In this document: piece after piece, positions 26,658 through 37,478 of the stretch
Layout of the letters: every line of letters starts with the position of its first letter
How positions within the stretch are numbered: the first letter of the stretch is position 1
Notes under the pieces: generated by a model
Databases searched by the model: none
The model's input: only the letters and a program-made list of their open reading frames with translations
Told to the model about the DNA's origin: nothing
Assembly: GCF_003111685.1 (NCBI RefSeq)
Contig: NZ_CP022189.1
Location: 2,062,001-2,126,000 of the forward strand
DNA length: 64,000 bases
Direction: 5' to 3'
Source of the DNA: Alloyangia pacifica
GTDB taxonomy: Bacteria > Pseudomonadota > Alphaproteobacteria > Rhodobacterales > Rhodobacteraceae
Made by a program: the position numbers and the translations under genes

Positions 26658-27866
26658 ATGTTAGGACTTGGAAAAAAAGACACCGCCGTCTTCGTGGTCG
26701 TGATCATCCTGGCGCTCTGCGCGCCGTTCATCCTCAACCCCTTTCCCACCGGCAGCTCGCTGGCGCAGTTCAACGCGGGCTATCCCGACCTGATGCAGCG
26801 CTTCGTGATCTTCGGCATCTTCGCCATCGGCTTCAACCTGCTGTTCGGCCTTACAGGCTACCTGAGCTTCGGCCACGCGGCGTTTCTTGGGGCCGGCAGC
26901 TACGCCGCGGTGTGGATGTTCAAGCTGCTGAGCATGAACGTCATCCCGGCGATCCTGCTGTCGATGATCGTGGCCGGGCTCTTTGCCGTGGTGATCGGCT
27001 ACGTCAGCCTACGCCGCTCGGGCATCTACTTCTCGATCCTGACGCTGGCCTTCGCGCAGATGAGCTACAACCTCGCCTACTCGGTGCTCACCCCGATCAC
27101 CAACGGCGAGACCGGGCTGCAGATCACCCTCGACGATCCGCGCATCCTCGGGGCCTCGGCGACCGCCGACGGCGGCATCCCGGTGACCAACCTCTTCGGG
27201 CTGGAGATGCGCCATTTCACCACCGTCGACATCGGCGCCTGGAGCTTCAACTTCTCGGTCGGCTACTACCTTTGCGCCGCGATCATGATCCTGGCCTTCT
27301 ACGTGTCGGTGCGCATCTTCCGCTCGCCCTTCGGCATGATGCTGCGGGCGATCAAGTCGAACCAGCAGCGGCTCTATTACACCGGCCTCAACGCCCGCCC
27401 CTACACGCTCGCCGTCTTCGTGATCTCGGGCATGTACGCGGGTCTCGCCGGCGGGCTGCTGGCCTCGATGGACCCGCTGGCTGGCCCCGAGCGGATGCAG
27501 TGGACGGCTTCGGGCGAGGTGGTGCTGATGACCATCCTCGGCGGCGCGGGCACGCTGATCGGTCCGGTGCTCGGCGCGGGCTTCATCAAGTACTTCGAGA
27601 ACATCTTCTCGAAGATCAACGACGGGGTGCTGCACGGCTGGTTCGCCTTCCTGCCCGACGGGCTGGAGAATTTTGTCGTGACGGTCATCCACCCCTTCGT
27701 CGGCAAGGGCTGGCACCTGACGCTGGGGCTGATGTTCATGCTTGTCGTGATCTTCCTGCCCGGCGGGCTGGTGGAAGGCGGTCAGCGCATCGCGAAGGCA
27801 CTGCGGCGCGGCAAGTCCGAAGACAACGGCGCGGCCAGCAAGGCCAGCCATGAACCCGCGGAATGA
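26658..27866 (+). CDS. HAAT-type ABC importer permease, LivM/UrtC-like
   Basis: A 402-residue partner permease. Family elements: [22 protein letters not shown] (about 55-77), the coupling helix [20 protein letters not shown] (about 223-242) and [20 protein letters not shown] near 289-308. The C-terminus is a charged cytosolic tail ([20 protein letters not shown]). An AGGA ribosome site lies in the end of the preceding gene. Together with the upstream permease it forms the translocation pore for the importer. Confidence 0.93.
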   Translation: MLGLGKKDTAVFVVVIILALCAPFILNPFPTGSSLAQFNAGYPDLMQRFVIFGIFAIGFNLLFGLTGYLSFGHAAFLGAGSYAAVWMFKLLSMNVIPAILLSMIVAGLFAVVIGYVSLRRSGIYFSILTLAFAQMSYNLAYSVLTPITNGETGLQITLDDPRILGASATADGGIPVTNLFGLEMRHFTTVDIGAWSFNFSVGYYLCAAIMILAFYVSVRIFRSPFGMMLRAIKSNQQRLYYTGLNARPYTLAVFVISGMYAGLAGGLLASMDPLAGPERMQWTASGEVVLMTILGGAGTLIGPVLGAGFIKYFENIFSKINDGVLHGWFAFLPDGLENFVVTVIHPFVGKGWHLTLGLMFMLVVIFLPGGLVEGGQRIAKALRRGKSEDNGAASKASHEPAE

Positions 27867-27876
27867 GGAGGCGCAG

Positions 27877-28632
27877 ATGGGCATTCTTGAAGTGAAAGAC
27901 GTCAACAAGCGCTTCGGCGGCCTCAAGGCGCTGTCCGAGGTCAATCTCAGCGTCGCGGAAAACACCGTGCATGCGATCATCGGCCCCAACGGGGCGGGCA
28001 AGTCGACCCTGCTCAACTGCCTCGTTGGCAAGCTGATCCCCGACACCGGGTCGGTGATGTTCGACGGGCAGTCGGTGCTTGGCCGCAAGCCCTTCGAGAT
28101 CAACCAGATGGGAATTTCCCGGGTCTTCCAGACCCCCGAGATCTTCGGCGACCTGACGGTGATAGAGAACATGATGATCCCGCTTTTCGCCCGGCGGGAC
28201 GGGGCCTACCGGCTGCATGCCTTCCGTTCGGTCGACAGCGAAGCCGAGCTGCGCAGCCGCGCCGAGGCGATGCTGGAAGACGTGAAGATGCTCGACAAGC
28301 GGCACATGCATTCGGCCTCCATGTCGCGCGGCGACAAGCGGCGGCTCGAGATGGCCATGTGTCTGGTGCAGGAGCCGCGCCTTTTGCTGCTCGACGAGCC
28401 CACCGCCGGCATGGCCCGCGCCGACACCAACAACACGATCGACCTGCTCAAGGAGATCAAGGAGAAGCGCGACATCACCATGGCGATCATCGAGCACGAC
28501 ATGCACGTGGTCTTCAGCCTTGCTGACCGGATCACCGTGCTCGCGCAGGGCACGCCACTGGTCGAAGACAGCCCCGAGAACATCAAGGGCCACCCCAAGG
28601 TGCGCGAAGCCTACCTCGGCGAAGCGGCGTAA
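27877..28632 (+). CDS. HAAT-type ABC importer ATPase, LivG-like
   Basis: A 251-residue ATPase. Walker A GPNGAGKSTLLN (about 39-50), a signature region in diverged form SMSRGDKRRLEMAMCL (normally LSGG), and Walker B LLLLDEPTAGMARAD, followed by the switch His in IEHDMHVVF. MSRGD instead of LSGGQ is seen in some urea/amide importer ATPases. The start at 27877 has AGGAGG 7 bases upstream; an earlier ATG at 27850 overlaps the permease and is less likely. Confidence 0.9.
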   Translation: MGILEVKDVNKRFGGLKALSEVNLSVAENTVHAIIGPNGAGKSTLLNCLVGKLIPDTGSVMFDGQSVLGRKPFEINQMGISRVFQTPEIFGDLTVIENMMIPLFARRDGAYRLHAFRSVDSEAELRSRAEAMLEDVKMLDKRHMHSASMSRGDKRRLEMAMCLVQEPRLLLLDEPTAGMARADTNNTIDLLKEIKEKRDITMAIIEHDMHVVFSLADRITVLAQGTPLVEDSPENIKGHPKVREAYLGEAA

Positions 28633-28644
28633 GGAGAGAACCAG

Positions 28645-29400
28645 ATGAACGTCAGACCGGATTTTTCCAAGAACGCCAACATGGCCGAAACGGCCCCGGC
28701 TTTCCTGTCGGTGTGGGACATGCATTCCTATTACGGCGAGAGCTACATCGTGCAGGGCATCAACTTCAACGTGCACGAGGGCGAGATCGTCGCCCTGCTC
28801 GGCCGCAATGGCGCGGGCAAGACCACCACTTTGCGCTCCATCGCCCGGCTGAACGCGCCGCAGGTCCAGCGCGGCGAGATCTGGCTCGACCACAAGCCGC
28901 TGCACAGGATGAGCTCCTACGAGGCGGCGACTGTGGGGCTCGGCCTCGTGCCTGAAGACCGGCGCATCATCCCGGGCCTGACGGTCGAGGAAAACTTGCA
29001 ACTGGCGCAGATCGCCCCGCCCATCGGCTGGTCGCTGGAGCGACTCTACGAGCTCTTCCCGCGCCTCGGCGAGCGCCGCAAGCAGGAGGGGGTGACCCTG
29101 TCGGGCGGCGAACAGCAGATGCTGGCCATCGCCCGGGCGCTGGCGCGCGACATCAAGGTGCTGCTGCTCGACGAGCCCTACGAAGGGCTCGCACCGGTGA
29201 TCGTCGACGAGATCGAGAAGACCCTGCGGCACATCAAGGAACAGGGGATGACCACCATCCTCGTCGAGCAGAACGCGGTGCGCGCGCTGCAGCTGGCGGA
29301 CCGGGCGATCATCCTCGACACCGGCTCCATCGTCTTTGACGGCACCGCCGCCGAAGTGCTCGGGAACGAAGAGCTGCGCGCGGAATACCTGGCGATCTGA
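28645..29400 (+). CDS. HAAT-type ABC importer ATPase, LivF-like
   Basis: A 251-residue ATPase, last gene of the importer operon. Walker A GRNGAGKTTTLRSI (about 53-66), signature LSGGEQQMLAIARAL, Walker B VLLLDEPYEGLAP and switch residue in LVEQNAVRAL (Gln-Asn, as usual in LivF). An N-terminal extension of about 20 residues precedes the conserved start (AFLSVWDMHSYYGES); a second ATG at residue 13 is an alternative start. A stem-loop at 29415-29444 follows, then 211 bases to acs. Confidence 0.92.
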   Translation: MNVRPDFSKNANMAETAPAFLSVWDMHSYYGESYIVQGINFNVHEGEIVALLGRNGAGKTTTLRSIARLNAPQVQRGEIWLDHKPLHRMSSYEAATVGLGLVPEDRRIIPGLTVEENLQLAQIAPPIGWSLERLYELFPRLGERRKQEGVTLSGGEQQMLAIARALARDIKVLLLDEPYEGLAPVIVDEIEKTLRHIKEQGMTTILVEQNAVRALQLADRAIILDTGSIVFDGTAAEVLGNEELRAEYLAI

Positions 29401-29414
29401 GCGCCGACCGAACA

Positions 29415-29444
29415 CCTCGGTGGGGTGGGGACCCCCAACCGAGG
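29415..29444 (+). terminator. Stem-loop at the end of the importer operon
   Basis: CCTCGGT (29415-29421) pairs with ACCGAGG (29438-29444); inside, GGGGT (29422-29426) can pair with ACCCC (29431-29435). GC-rich sequence follows, with no T run, so it may stabilise the mRNA end or act with Rho. The rest of the 211-base gap to acs (to 29611) shows no recognised operator; it ends in an AGGAGGAG ribosome site. Confidence 0.45.
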
Positions 29445-29611
29445 GCGCGCGCGGGACGTCGTGGGGAACGGCCCGCGCGCAAGTATGCACCCCTCCCCGG
29501 CAAGCGCGCAGCTGGGAACCCTGCGCGCGCCCTTAAGCGATTTTGCGACGATGCCCCCTTGCATTCGCCGCCCCGGACCGCATCCTGCGGGGCAAAACAG
29601 GAGGAGACACC

Positions 29612-31567
<1,956 letters not shown>

Positions 31568-31589
31568 CGCCCCTTTGCCGCCGAACCGA

Positions 31590-31612
31590 GGGGCCCCTCA
31601 GGGGGCCCTTTG
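31590..31612 (+). terminator. Probable terminator of acs
   Basis: A GC-rich stem built on GGGCCC (31592-31597 and 31604-31609 region) around CTCAGG, extended by G-T/A-T pairs and followed by TTTG. It is 22 bases after the acs stop. The core is also a 12-bp palindrome GAGGGGCCCCTC, so alternative pairings exist. Confidence 0.5.
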
Positions 31613-31744
31613 TCGTCTCTGGACGGTCAGCTGCGGTTAACCAGTTTACCGAAAACTAGGAAGAATTCGCGACATCCTGATGCCCGGGCACTCGCCTTGT
31701 GCTAATCTCGATCCCGTGGGGCCGATAGCAGACGGAGCATTTCG

Positions 31745-32461
31745 ATGCAGTTGACAGGTGTTCCCCAAGTGGTGGCACCTCTGGCCACCGGGCACCCCCT
31801 CGGCTTGCCCGGCGCCCCGGTCAGGACGGCCGAGGAGACCAAGGTGCAACCGGTCAAAGAGCAGTCCACGACCGACACGGATCATGGCGCCGACCATGGG
31901 ACCGACGGCCAGCCGCCCACCGGCTTCTGGCGCAGCCTTACCGGTCTGCCGGACCCGGCCAATCACGTGGCCCCGCCCTCGATCATGCAGATCCGCATCT
32001 CGGCCCTGCTCGAAGAGCAGGCCGAAGCGCTGCTGAAGGAACTGCGCGACAAGGCCATCGCCCGTATCGCGGTCGAAAGCCCGCCTCCCGCACAGACGGA
32101 ACCGACTGCTCCGCTGCCGCAAGACGAGGGGCCCGGGCAGATCGCCGGCGCCGATCCCGGTGCAGACCCAACCATCCGGGCCGCCACAGCCGGGCCCGGC
32201 GGCGGGCAACCGGCCCCGGAGCAGGCGGAGTCCTCTTTGGCCCCCGCCGGGGCCGAAACGGCGCTCTCGCAGGGTACCTCCCCTGCGGCCCCGACCGAGG
32301 CGCCCGATCCGTCTTCCCGCGGCATTGAAGCTGGCGAGGAATTGCCGGTCTCCCGCCGGGACGCGCGCCGCACGACCCCGGTCGCCGCACCGACCCCACA
32401 CGCCTACGGCAGTGATTCGGCCCCCTTCGGGCGGCAGGCGGAGGCCCTGGACACGGGCTGA
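31745..32461 (+). CDS. Pro/Ala-rich, mostly disordered protein of unknown function
   Basis: 238 residues, low complexity. The only ordered-looking part is about 55-110: [20 protein letters not shown] then [20 protein letters not shown], an amphipathic helix. Both flanks are rich in Pro, Ala, Thr, Glu and Gly. No signal peptide, membrane helix or catalytic motif. A GGAG ribosome site precedes the ATG. Single gene between acs and accB. I do not recognise a family; the ordered core looks like a conserved short domain. Confidence 0.6.
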   Translation: MQLTGVPQVVAPLATGHPLGLPGAPVRTAEETKVQPVKEQSTTDTDHGADHGTDGQPPTGFWRSLTGLPDPANHVAPPSIMQIRISALLEEQAEALLKELRDKAIARIAVESPPPAQTEPTAPLPQDEGPGQIAGADPGADPTIRAATAGPGGGQPAPEQAESSLAPAGAETALSQGTSPAAPTEAPDPSSRGIEAGEELPVSRRDARRTTPVAAPTPHAYGSDSAPFGRQAEALDTG

Positions 32462-32670
32462 GCGCCGCTGCCGGACCTCCGCAAGCCCCTGCAAGCGCTC
32501 GCCATCCCGGTTTTCAGGCCCGGTCGCGGGCCAAAACCCCGCGCTTCCTGCCCCGCTCTCGCCGGTTTTCCCGCACCGCCTCGCTTTTCATGCGCCAAAG
32601 CTTGTCTTATAAGCGCGAAATCATCAGGCCCTGCACAGACCGGGCCCAGCATAACACCGGCGAGGACCGC

Positions 32671-33159
32671 ATGAGCAAAGACAACCACGAAGCCGACGTG
32701 GCCTTCATCAAGGCACTGGCTGAACTGCTCCGTGAAAACGACCTGACCGAACTGCAGGTCAAGCGTGAATACGGCGAAGAAGACAGCCTCAATGTCCGCG
32801 TGAGCCGCGTGCAGCCGCAGGCCCCGGTGACCGCCACCGTCGCGGCCGCACCCGCCGCACCCGCCGCCGCGCCGGCGCCCGCAGCCGCCCCCGCAGCAGA
32901 GCTGCCCGAGGATCCCGCCGCGCACCCCGGCGCCGTCACCTCGCCGATGGTCGGCACCGTCTACATGCAGCCCGAGCCCGGCGCCCCGTCGTTCATCTCG
33001 GTCGGCGCGCAGGTAAAGGAAGGCGACACCCTGGTCATCGTCGAGGCGATGAAGACGATGAACCACATCCCCGCCCCGCGCGCGGGCACGGTCAAGCGCA
33101 TCCTCGTCGAGGATGGCGCCCCGGTCGAATACGGCGCCCCGCTGGTCATCCTCGAGTAA
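32671..33159 (+). CDS. accB: Biotin carboxyl carrier protein of acetyl-CoA carboxylase
   Basis: 162 residues. It carries the biotin that shuttles CO2 in the first step of fatty-acid synthesis. The C-terminal biotinyl domain holds the target Lys at about 128 in VEAMKTMN; an Ala/Pro-rich hinge at about 50-80 links it to the N-terminal [20 protein letters not shown] dimerisation part. The start at 32671 gives the usual N-terminus; the longer upstream frame does not. accC follows 9 bases later, the standard accBC operon. Confidence 0.97.
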   Translation: MSKDNHEADVAFIKALAELLRENDLTELQVKREYGEEDSLNVRVSRVQPQAPVTATVAAAPAAPAAAPAPAAAPAAELPEDPAAHPGAVTSPMVGTVYMQPEPGAPSFISVGAQVKEGDTLVIVEAMKTMNHIPAPRAGTVKRILVEDGAPVEYGAPLVILE

Positions 33160-33168
33160 GAGGCAGAC

Positions 33169-34521
33169 ATGTTCGACAAAATCCTCATCGCGAACCGTGG
33201 CGAGATCGCGCTCCGCGTGATCCGCGCCTGCCGCGAGATGGGCATCGCCTCGGTGGCGGTCCACTCGACGGCGGACGCCGACGCCATGCACGTGCGGATG
33301 GCCGACGAGACGATCTGCATCGGCCCCGCACCCTCGTCGGAAAGCTACCTGTCGCCGGCCGCCATCATCTCGGCCTGCGAAGTCACCGGCGCCCAGGCGA
33401 TCCACCCGGGCTACGGCTTCCTGTCGGAAAACGCGCGCTTCGTGCAGATGGTCGAGGACCACGGCCTCACCTTCATCGGCCCGACCGCCGAGCACATCCG
33501 CGTCATGGGTGACAAGATCACCGCCAAGGACACGATGAAGGCGCTCGGCGTGCCTTGCGTGCCCGGCTCGGATGGCGGCGTGCCCGACCTCGAGACCGCC
33601 AAGCAGGTCGGCCGCGACATCGGCTACCCGGTGATCATCAAGGCCACCGCCGGCGGCGGCGGACGCGGCATGAAAGTTGCGGCCTCCGAGGCCGAGATGG
33701 AGCGTGCCTTTCAGACCGCCCGTGCAGAAGGCAAGGCCGCCTTCGGCAACGACGAGGTCTACATCGAGAAGTACCTGCAGCGCCCGCGCCACATCGAGAT
33801 CCAGGTCTTCGGCGACGGCAAGGGCAAGGCGGTGCACCTCGGCGAGCGCGACTGCTCGTTGCAGCGCCGCCACCAGAAGGTGTTTGAAGAGGCCCCCGGC
33901 CCCTGCATCACCCCCGAGGAGCGCGCGCGCATCGGCAAGACCTGCGCCGATGCCGTGGCCAAGATCAACTACACCGGCGCGGGCACCATCGAGTTCCTCT
34001 ACGAGGACGGCGAGTTCTACTTCATCGAGATGAACACCCGCCTGCAGGTGGAACACCCGGTGACCGAGGCGATCTTCGGCGTCGACCTTGTCCGCGAGCA
34101 GATCCGCGTGGCTTCGGGCATGGACCTGTCCTTCGGTCAGGACGAGCTCGAGATCAACGGCCATGCGATCGAGGTGCGGATCAACGCCGAGCGTCTGCCG
34201 ACCTTCGCGCCCTGCCCCGGCAAGATCACCCAGTACCATGCGCCGGGCGGCCTTGGCGTGCGGATGGACAGCGCGCTCTATCAGGGCTACTCGATCCCGC
34301 CCTATTACGACAGCCTGATCGGCAAGCTGATCGTGCACGGGCGCGACCGGAACGAGGCGCTGTCGCGGCTCGACCGTGCGCTTGGCGAGCTCATCGTCGA
34401 TGGCGTCGACACCACGCTGCCGCTCTTCTCCGCGCTGCTGCAGGAGAAAGACATCCTGACCGGCAACTACTCGATCCACTGGCTCGAGAAATGGCTGGCC
34501 AGCAAGCTCGCCGACGCCTGA
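33169..34521 (+). CDS. accC: Biotin carboxylase subunit of acetyl-CoA carboxylase
   Basis: A 450-residue ATP-grasp enzyme that carboxylates the biotin on AccB. It begins [20 protein letters not shown], with the glycine-rich ATP loop [11 protein letters not shown] (about 161-171), [14 protein letters not shown] and the metal-binding [16 protein letters not shown] (about 285-300). Length matches the family. Follows accB directly; after its stop a strong hairpin covers the aat ribosome site. Confidence 0.97.
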   Translation: MFDKILIANRGEIALRVIRACREMGIASVAVHSTADADAMHVRMADETICIGPAPSSESYLSPAAIISACEVTGAQAIHPGYGFLSENARFVQMVEDHGLTFIGPTAEHIRVMGDKITAKDTMKALGVPCVPGSDGGVPDLETAKQVGRDIGYPVIIKATAGGGGRGMKVAASEAEMERAFQTARAEGKAAFGNDEVYIEKYLQRPRHIEIQVFGDGKGKAVHLGERDCSLQRRHQKVFEEAPGPCITPEERARIGKTCADAVAKINYTGAGTIEFLYEDGEFYFIEMNTRLQVEHPVTEAIFGVDLVREQIRVASGMDLSFGQDELEINGHAIEVRINAERLPTFAPCPGKITQYHAPGGLGVRMDSALYQGYSIPPYYDSLIGKLIVHGRDRNEALSRLDRALGELIVDGVDTTLPLFSALLQEKDILTGNYSIHWLEKWLASKLADA

Positions 34522-34555
34522 CCCGCGCGTGAGCAGATCGCAGCAATCCATGTGT

Positions 34556-34587
34556 GCGGCCCCTTCCCGATCCCGGGGAGGGGCCGC
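34556..34587 (+). promoter_or_regulatory. Hairpin after accC that covers the aat ribosome site
   Basis: A perfect 9-bp stem, GCGGCCCCT (34556-34564) with AGGGGCCGC (34579-34587), with further CCG/CGG pairing inside. The aat ATG (34588) starts at the next base, so the purine-rich GGGGAGGGG that would bind the ribosome is largely in the 3' arm. It may act as a weak accBC terminator, a translational gate on aat, or both. Confidence 0.55.
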
Positions 34588-35223
34588 ATGACTCTGAGCC
34601 CCGAGCTTCTACTGCAGGCCTATCGCGCCGGCGTCTTCCCCATGGCCGAGCACCGCGACGATCCAGAGCTCTTCTGGGTCGACCCGCGCCGCCGAGGTGT
34701 CATCCCGATGAACGGCTTTCGCATCTCGCGCAGCCTCGCGCGGCGGCTGCGCCGACAGGATTACGAGGTGACTTTCGATCGAGATTTCGAGGGGGTGATC
34801 GACGCCTGCGCCGACAGGCGCGAGACATGGATCAACTCCGAAATCCGTGCGCTCTTCACCGCGCTCCATCACCGCGGCCATGCCCATTCGATCGAGGTCT
34901 GGATGCAGGACGAGCTGGTCGGCGGGGTCTATGGCCTCGAAGTGGGCGGCGCTTTCTGCGGCGAGTCGATGTTCTCCCGTCGCCGTGATGGCTCGAAGAT
35001 CGCGCTGGCCTGGCTGATCGACCTGCTGAAACGCGCGGGCTTCATACTCTTCGACACGCAATTCCTGACCGAACACCTCGCCAGCTTGGGGGCGATCGAG
35101 ATCCCTCGCCAGCAGTACCGCGCGCAGCTCGCGACGGCGCTCCTGGTGACGCCTGATCTTGCTGGCACGCCGCTGGCGAGCTCAGGTCAGGAGGTGGTGC
35201 AGCGCAGCACCCAGACGTCGTAG
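34588..35223 (+). CDS. aat: Leucyl/phenylalanyl-tRNA--protein transferase
   Basis: A 211-residue cytosolic enzyme that adds Leu or Phe to proteins with N-terminal Lys or Arg and so marks them for ClpS/ClpAP. Family segments: LLLQAYRAGVFPMAEH (about 6-21), LFWVDPRRRGVIPMNGF, GGVYGLEVGGAFCGESMFSR and LFDTQFLTEHLASLGA. Start at 34588 fits the family N-terminus; the ATG at 34552 adds 12 hydrophilic, unconserved residues. Its last 37 bases overlap the 3' end of the convergent DUF2155 gene. Confidence 0.94.
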   Translation: MTLSPELLLQAYRAGVFPMAEHRDDPELFWVDPRRRGVIPMNGFRISRSLARRLRRQDYEVTFDRDFEGVIDACADRRETWINSEIRALFTALHHRGHAHSIEVWMQDELVGGVYGLEVGGAFCGESMFSRRRDGSKIALAWLIDLLKRAGFILFDTQFLTEHLASLGAIEIPRQQYRAQLATALLVTPDLAGTPLASSGQEVVQRSTQTS

Positions 35224-35546
35224 CGCTGGTGATCCATCGGGTTGAGCGCCGGAGACGAGGCGATCATCCAGCCGCGGAACACCGCGTCCGGGGTGCCCGC
35301 CTCGCGGATGGTCAGGAAGGCAAAGGCATCGCCTGCCCGGTTGCCCTCGGGGTAGCGGCACTCCTGCAGCGCGATCTCGATGCGGCCAAAGGCGACACTG
35401 GCGCCCGACGCCACCTCGAGGTCGGTCACCCGCCCGGTCAGCTTGTCGAGCCCGCGCAGCACCGCGCCCGAGCCCGTTTCGGTGGCGTCCTGTGCCCCGA
35501 CCGCGGTCGCGGCCAGCATCAGCAGCCCTGCCAGAGCGCGTTTCAT
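35187..35546 (-). CDS. DUF2155 periplasmic protein
   Basis: 119 residues with a signal peptide (MKRALAGLLMLAATAVGAQD). The mature part, with VLRGLDKLTGRVTDLEVASG, an LQECRYPEG segment, an FLTIREA strand and the ending YDVWVLRC, is the DUF2155 pattern; two Cys may pair. The function is unknown; the family is common next to ndufA12 and mlaD-type genes in alphaproteobacteria. Its start overlaps the MlaD-like stop (ATGA). Confidence 0.85.
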   Translation of the reverse strand: MKRALAGLLMLAATAVGAQDATETGSGAVLRGLDKLTGRVTDLEVASGASVAFGRIEIALQECRYPEGNRAGDAFAFLTIREAGTPDAVFRGWMIASSPALNPMDHQRYDVWVLRCTTS

Positions 35547-35992
35547 TCGCTTCCTCCCGCGACGTATTTCAGCAGCAGGGAGATCAGGCTGACAGAGCCC
35601 TGCGTGTCCAGCACCTCGTCGCCCGCGCCATAATAGAAGGGCGAGCCCCCGGGGCTGATCTCGACGAAGTTGCCGCCCAGAAGCCCCTCGGAGGAGATGA
35701 CAATCGAGCTGTCGTCGGGCAGCTGCACATCGTCCTGGACCATCAACGTCATATCGGCGCGATAGGTTTCAGGGTTGAGGCGGATTTCGCTGACAGAACC
35801 GACCTTTACCCCCGCAAGCCGCACGTCGCTGCCCACGCTGATGCCCTCGAGCGAGCGGAAGCTGGCGTCGAGCGCATACCCCCTGTCGCCGCCGATGGCG
35901 AAGCCAGTGGCGCTGACCGCATAAGCCGCGAAAGCGATGGCGCCCGCCAGCACCAGCCCGCCGACGGTCACCTCTGTGGCAGTGTGCGACAT
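35543..35992 (-). CDS. mlaD: MlaD/MCE-domain protein, outer-membrane phospholipid trafficking
   Basis: 149 residues. One N-terminal membrane helix (about 9-30) anchors a periplasmic MCE domain: LDASFRSLEGISVGSDVRLAG then VKVGSVSEIRLNPE. MlaD forms a ring in the MlaFEDB complex that moves phospholipids between the membranes. MlaE and MlaF are not nearby. Located between the NDUFA12 and DUF2155 genes on one strand, with 17 bases before and a 4-base overlap after. Confidence 0.87.
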   Translation of the reverse strand: MSHTATEVTVGGLVLAGAIAFAAYAVSATGFAIGGDRGYALDASFRSLEGISVGSDVRLAGVKVGSVSEIRLNPETYRADMTLMVQDDVQLPDDSSIVISSEGLLGGNFVEISPGGSPFYYGAGDEVLDTQGSVSLISLLLKYVAGGSE

Positions 35993-36009
35993 GGGATTAT
36001 TCCGGGCTC

Positions 36010-36393
36010 TTATTCAGGGCTCCACGCCTCGTAGTCGCGGCGCGGGGCGGGCTCGGGGCGGCGGATCGAGCCCTTGGGCGCATAGGCCAGGGCGGTGCCC
36101 GTCAGGTTCTCGACATGCGGCTTTTCCCAGGCCTTATGCGGCAGCGGGCGCTCGGTCGGCGGCGCATCGAACGTGTGGTGCAGCCAGCCGTGCCACTGCG
36201 GGCCGACCCGGGTGGCTTCCGCCTCGCCGTTGTACATGACCCAGCGGCGCGTGCCGTCCTTGGTCTGGTAGAAGACGTTCCCCTGCTCGTCCTCGCCGAC
36301 GCGCTGGCCCTTGCGGGACGTGTAGAGCTGGGTGTTCAGCGTCGCCCCGTTCCACCAGGTAACGGCCCGCAGCAACGTATTGAGAATGCCCAT
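36010..36393 (-). CDS. NDUFA12-type accessory subunit of NADH:ubiquinone oxidoreductase
   Basis: 127 residues, homologous to the 17.2-kDa (B17.2/NDUFA12) subunit of mitochondrial complex I, which alphaproteobacteria share. Signature parts: [20 protein letters not shown] then [15 protein letters not shown], with the [18 protein letters not shown] stretch. The start has GAGGAG 7-12 bases upstream. The main nuo operon is elsewhere. Followed by mlaD-like and DUF2155 genes. Confidence 0.93.
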   Translation of the reverse strand: MGILNTLLRAVTWWNGATLNTQLYTSRKGQRVGEDEQGNVFYQTKDGTRRWVMYNGEAEATRVGPQWHGWLHHTFDAPPTERPLPHKAWEKPHVENLTGTALAYAPKGSIRRPEPAPRRDYEAWSPE

Positions 36394-36473
36394 GGACGAC
36401 TCCTCGCTTGATCCTGTCCCGTGTATGACCAAATCCGCCGCCGAGGTCCAGCGGCGACGGTGCGCCTTCGGCC

Positions 36474-36836
36474 TCAGGCGGGGGCGAGTGTGGTCAATTC
36501 GATTTCTATCCGGAATTTCGGGTCGATCAGCGCGGTCTCGAGCATCGTCGCGACCGGCGGATTGTCTCCGAAGGTCTCGCGCAGCAGCGGCCAGCAGGCT
36601 TCGAACTCGGCGGCGTCGGGCAGGTAGTAGGTCACCCGCACCGCGTCGGCGAAGCTCGCCCCGGCCTCTGCCAGCGCCTTCTCGATGGTGGCCAGCGCCG
36701 AGCGGCACTGTTCGACCACCGTCTCGCCCTGCCCCACCGTGCCCGCGACATGCACAAAGCCGCCCGCCACGACGGCGCGGCAATAACCGATCTTCGCCTC
36801 GAATTCGCCGCCCGAGGAAATGCGTTTGAGGGTCAT
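36474..36836 (-). CDS. RidA/YjgF/YER057c/UK114-family protein
   Basis: 120 residues, the family's usual size. RidA members hydrolyse reactive imine/enamine intermediates. Family features: [40 protein letters not shown] and [20 protein letters not shown], ending [14 protein letters not shown]. The typical active-site Arg before the last strand is not in the standard RidA position, so it may belong to another Rid subfamily. Starts 4 bases after the stop of the upstream unknown gene. Confidence 0.87.
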   Translation of the reverse strand: MTLKRISSGGEFEAKIGYCRAVVAGGFVHVAGTVGQGETVVEQCRSALATIEKALAEAGASFADAVRVTYYLPDAAEFEACWPLLRETFGDNPPVATMLETALIDPKFRIEIELTTLAPA

Positions 36837-36840
36837 GGGG

Positions 36841-37443
36841 TCAGCTCCCGAAGCGGATGCGCGCCGCAAGGCGACCATCGGCGGAAAAGATGTGAAGGTC
36901 CTCGGCCGTTGCGTTGCGCATGTACCAGTTGCCAGGCGTGTCGAGCGCGTGCTGCAGCTCGGCACCCAGCTCCGCCGGCCACTCGCCGCGGCACTCGTCC
37001 AGCACGTCGACCGGCAACTTGCCGAAGAGCCGTTCCGGCGACTGCCGCCAGTCGCCGCCGAAGCGTTCCCACCAGACGGTCCCGAACGCCGAGGTTGGCG
37101 GCGCGTTGGCAACGCCGGTGCCGGTCCGGATGATCGCGTAGGTGCACCCCTTGCCCTCGTCCGAAGCAAGCTTGCTGGCCAGCACCTCCTCGATCGGGAG
37201 CAGCCCCCCGAACACCTTGCGGGCATAGGCCTCCGGCCCCGGCGCAAGCGAGCCCGTGCCGGGCACAGATGATGCGCTGCCGTAGCGGGCCTGCACCTCG
37301 TGGGGGGGCGGAAGTCTGCGCACGTCGGCGTCACGCCCGTGGAAATAGGCGAACCATGCCCATCCCCCCAAAAAGAAAATGCCTGCCACGACGGCAAGCA
37401 TTCTCAAAGCGTTCTGCACAAGCTGCGCCAGGAACCAAGTCAT
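36841..37443 (-). CDS. Membrane-anchored protein of unknown function
   Basis: 200 residues. One N-terminal helix (about 14-33, MLAVVAGIFFLGGWAWFAYF) then a soluble periplasmic-type domain with FGTVWWERFGGDWRQSPERL and a Cys in DVLDECRGEW. No lipobox and no known motif. Starts 35 bases after clpX on the same strand and ends 4 bases before the RidA-type gene, so it may be in either unit. Not recognised. Confidence 0.6.
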   Translation of the reverse strand: MTWFLAQLVQNALRMLAVVAGIFFLGGWAWFAYFHGRDADVRRLPPPHEVQARYGSASSVPGTGSLAPGPEAYARKVFGGLLPIEEVLASKLASDEGKGCTYAIIRTGTGVANAPPTSAFGTVWWERFGGDWRQSPERLFGKLPVDVLDECRGEWPAELGAELQHALDTPGNWYMRNATAEDLHIFSADGRLAARIRFGS

Positions 37444-37478
37444 TTACTCATACCAAAAAGTCACTTGTCACGCTTGGA

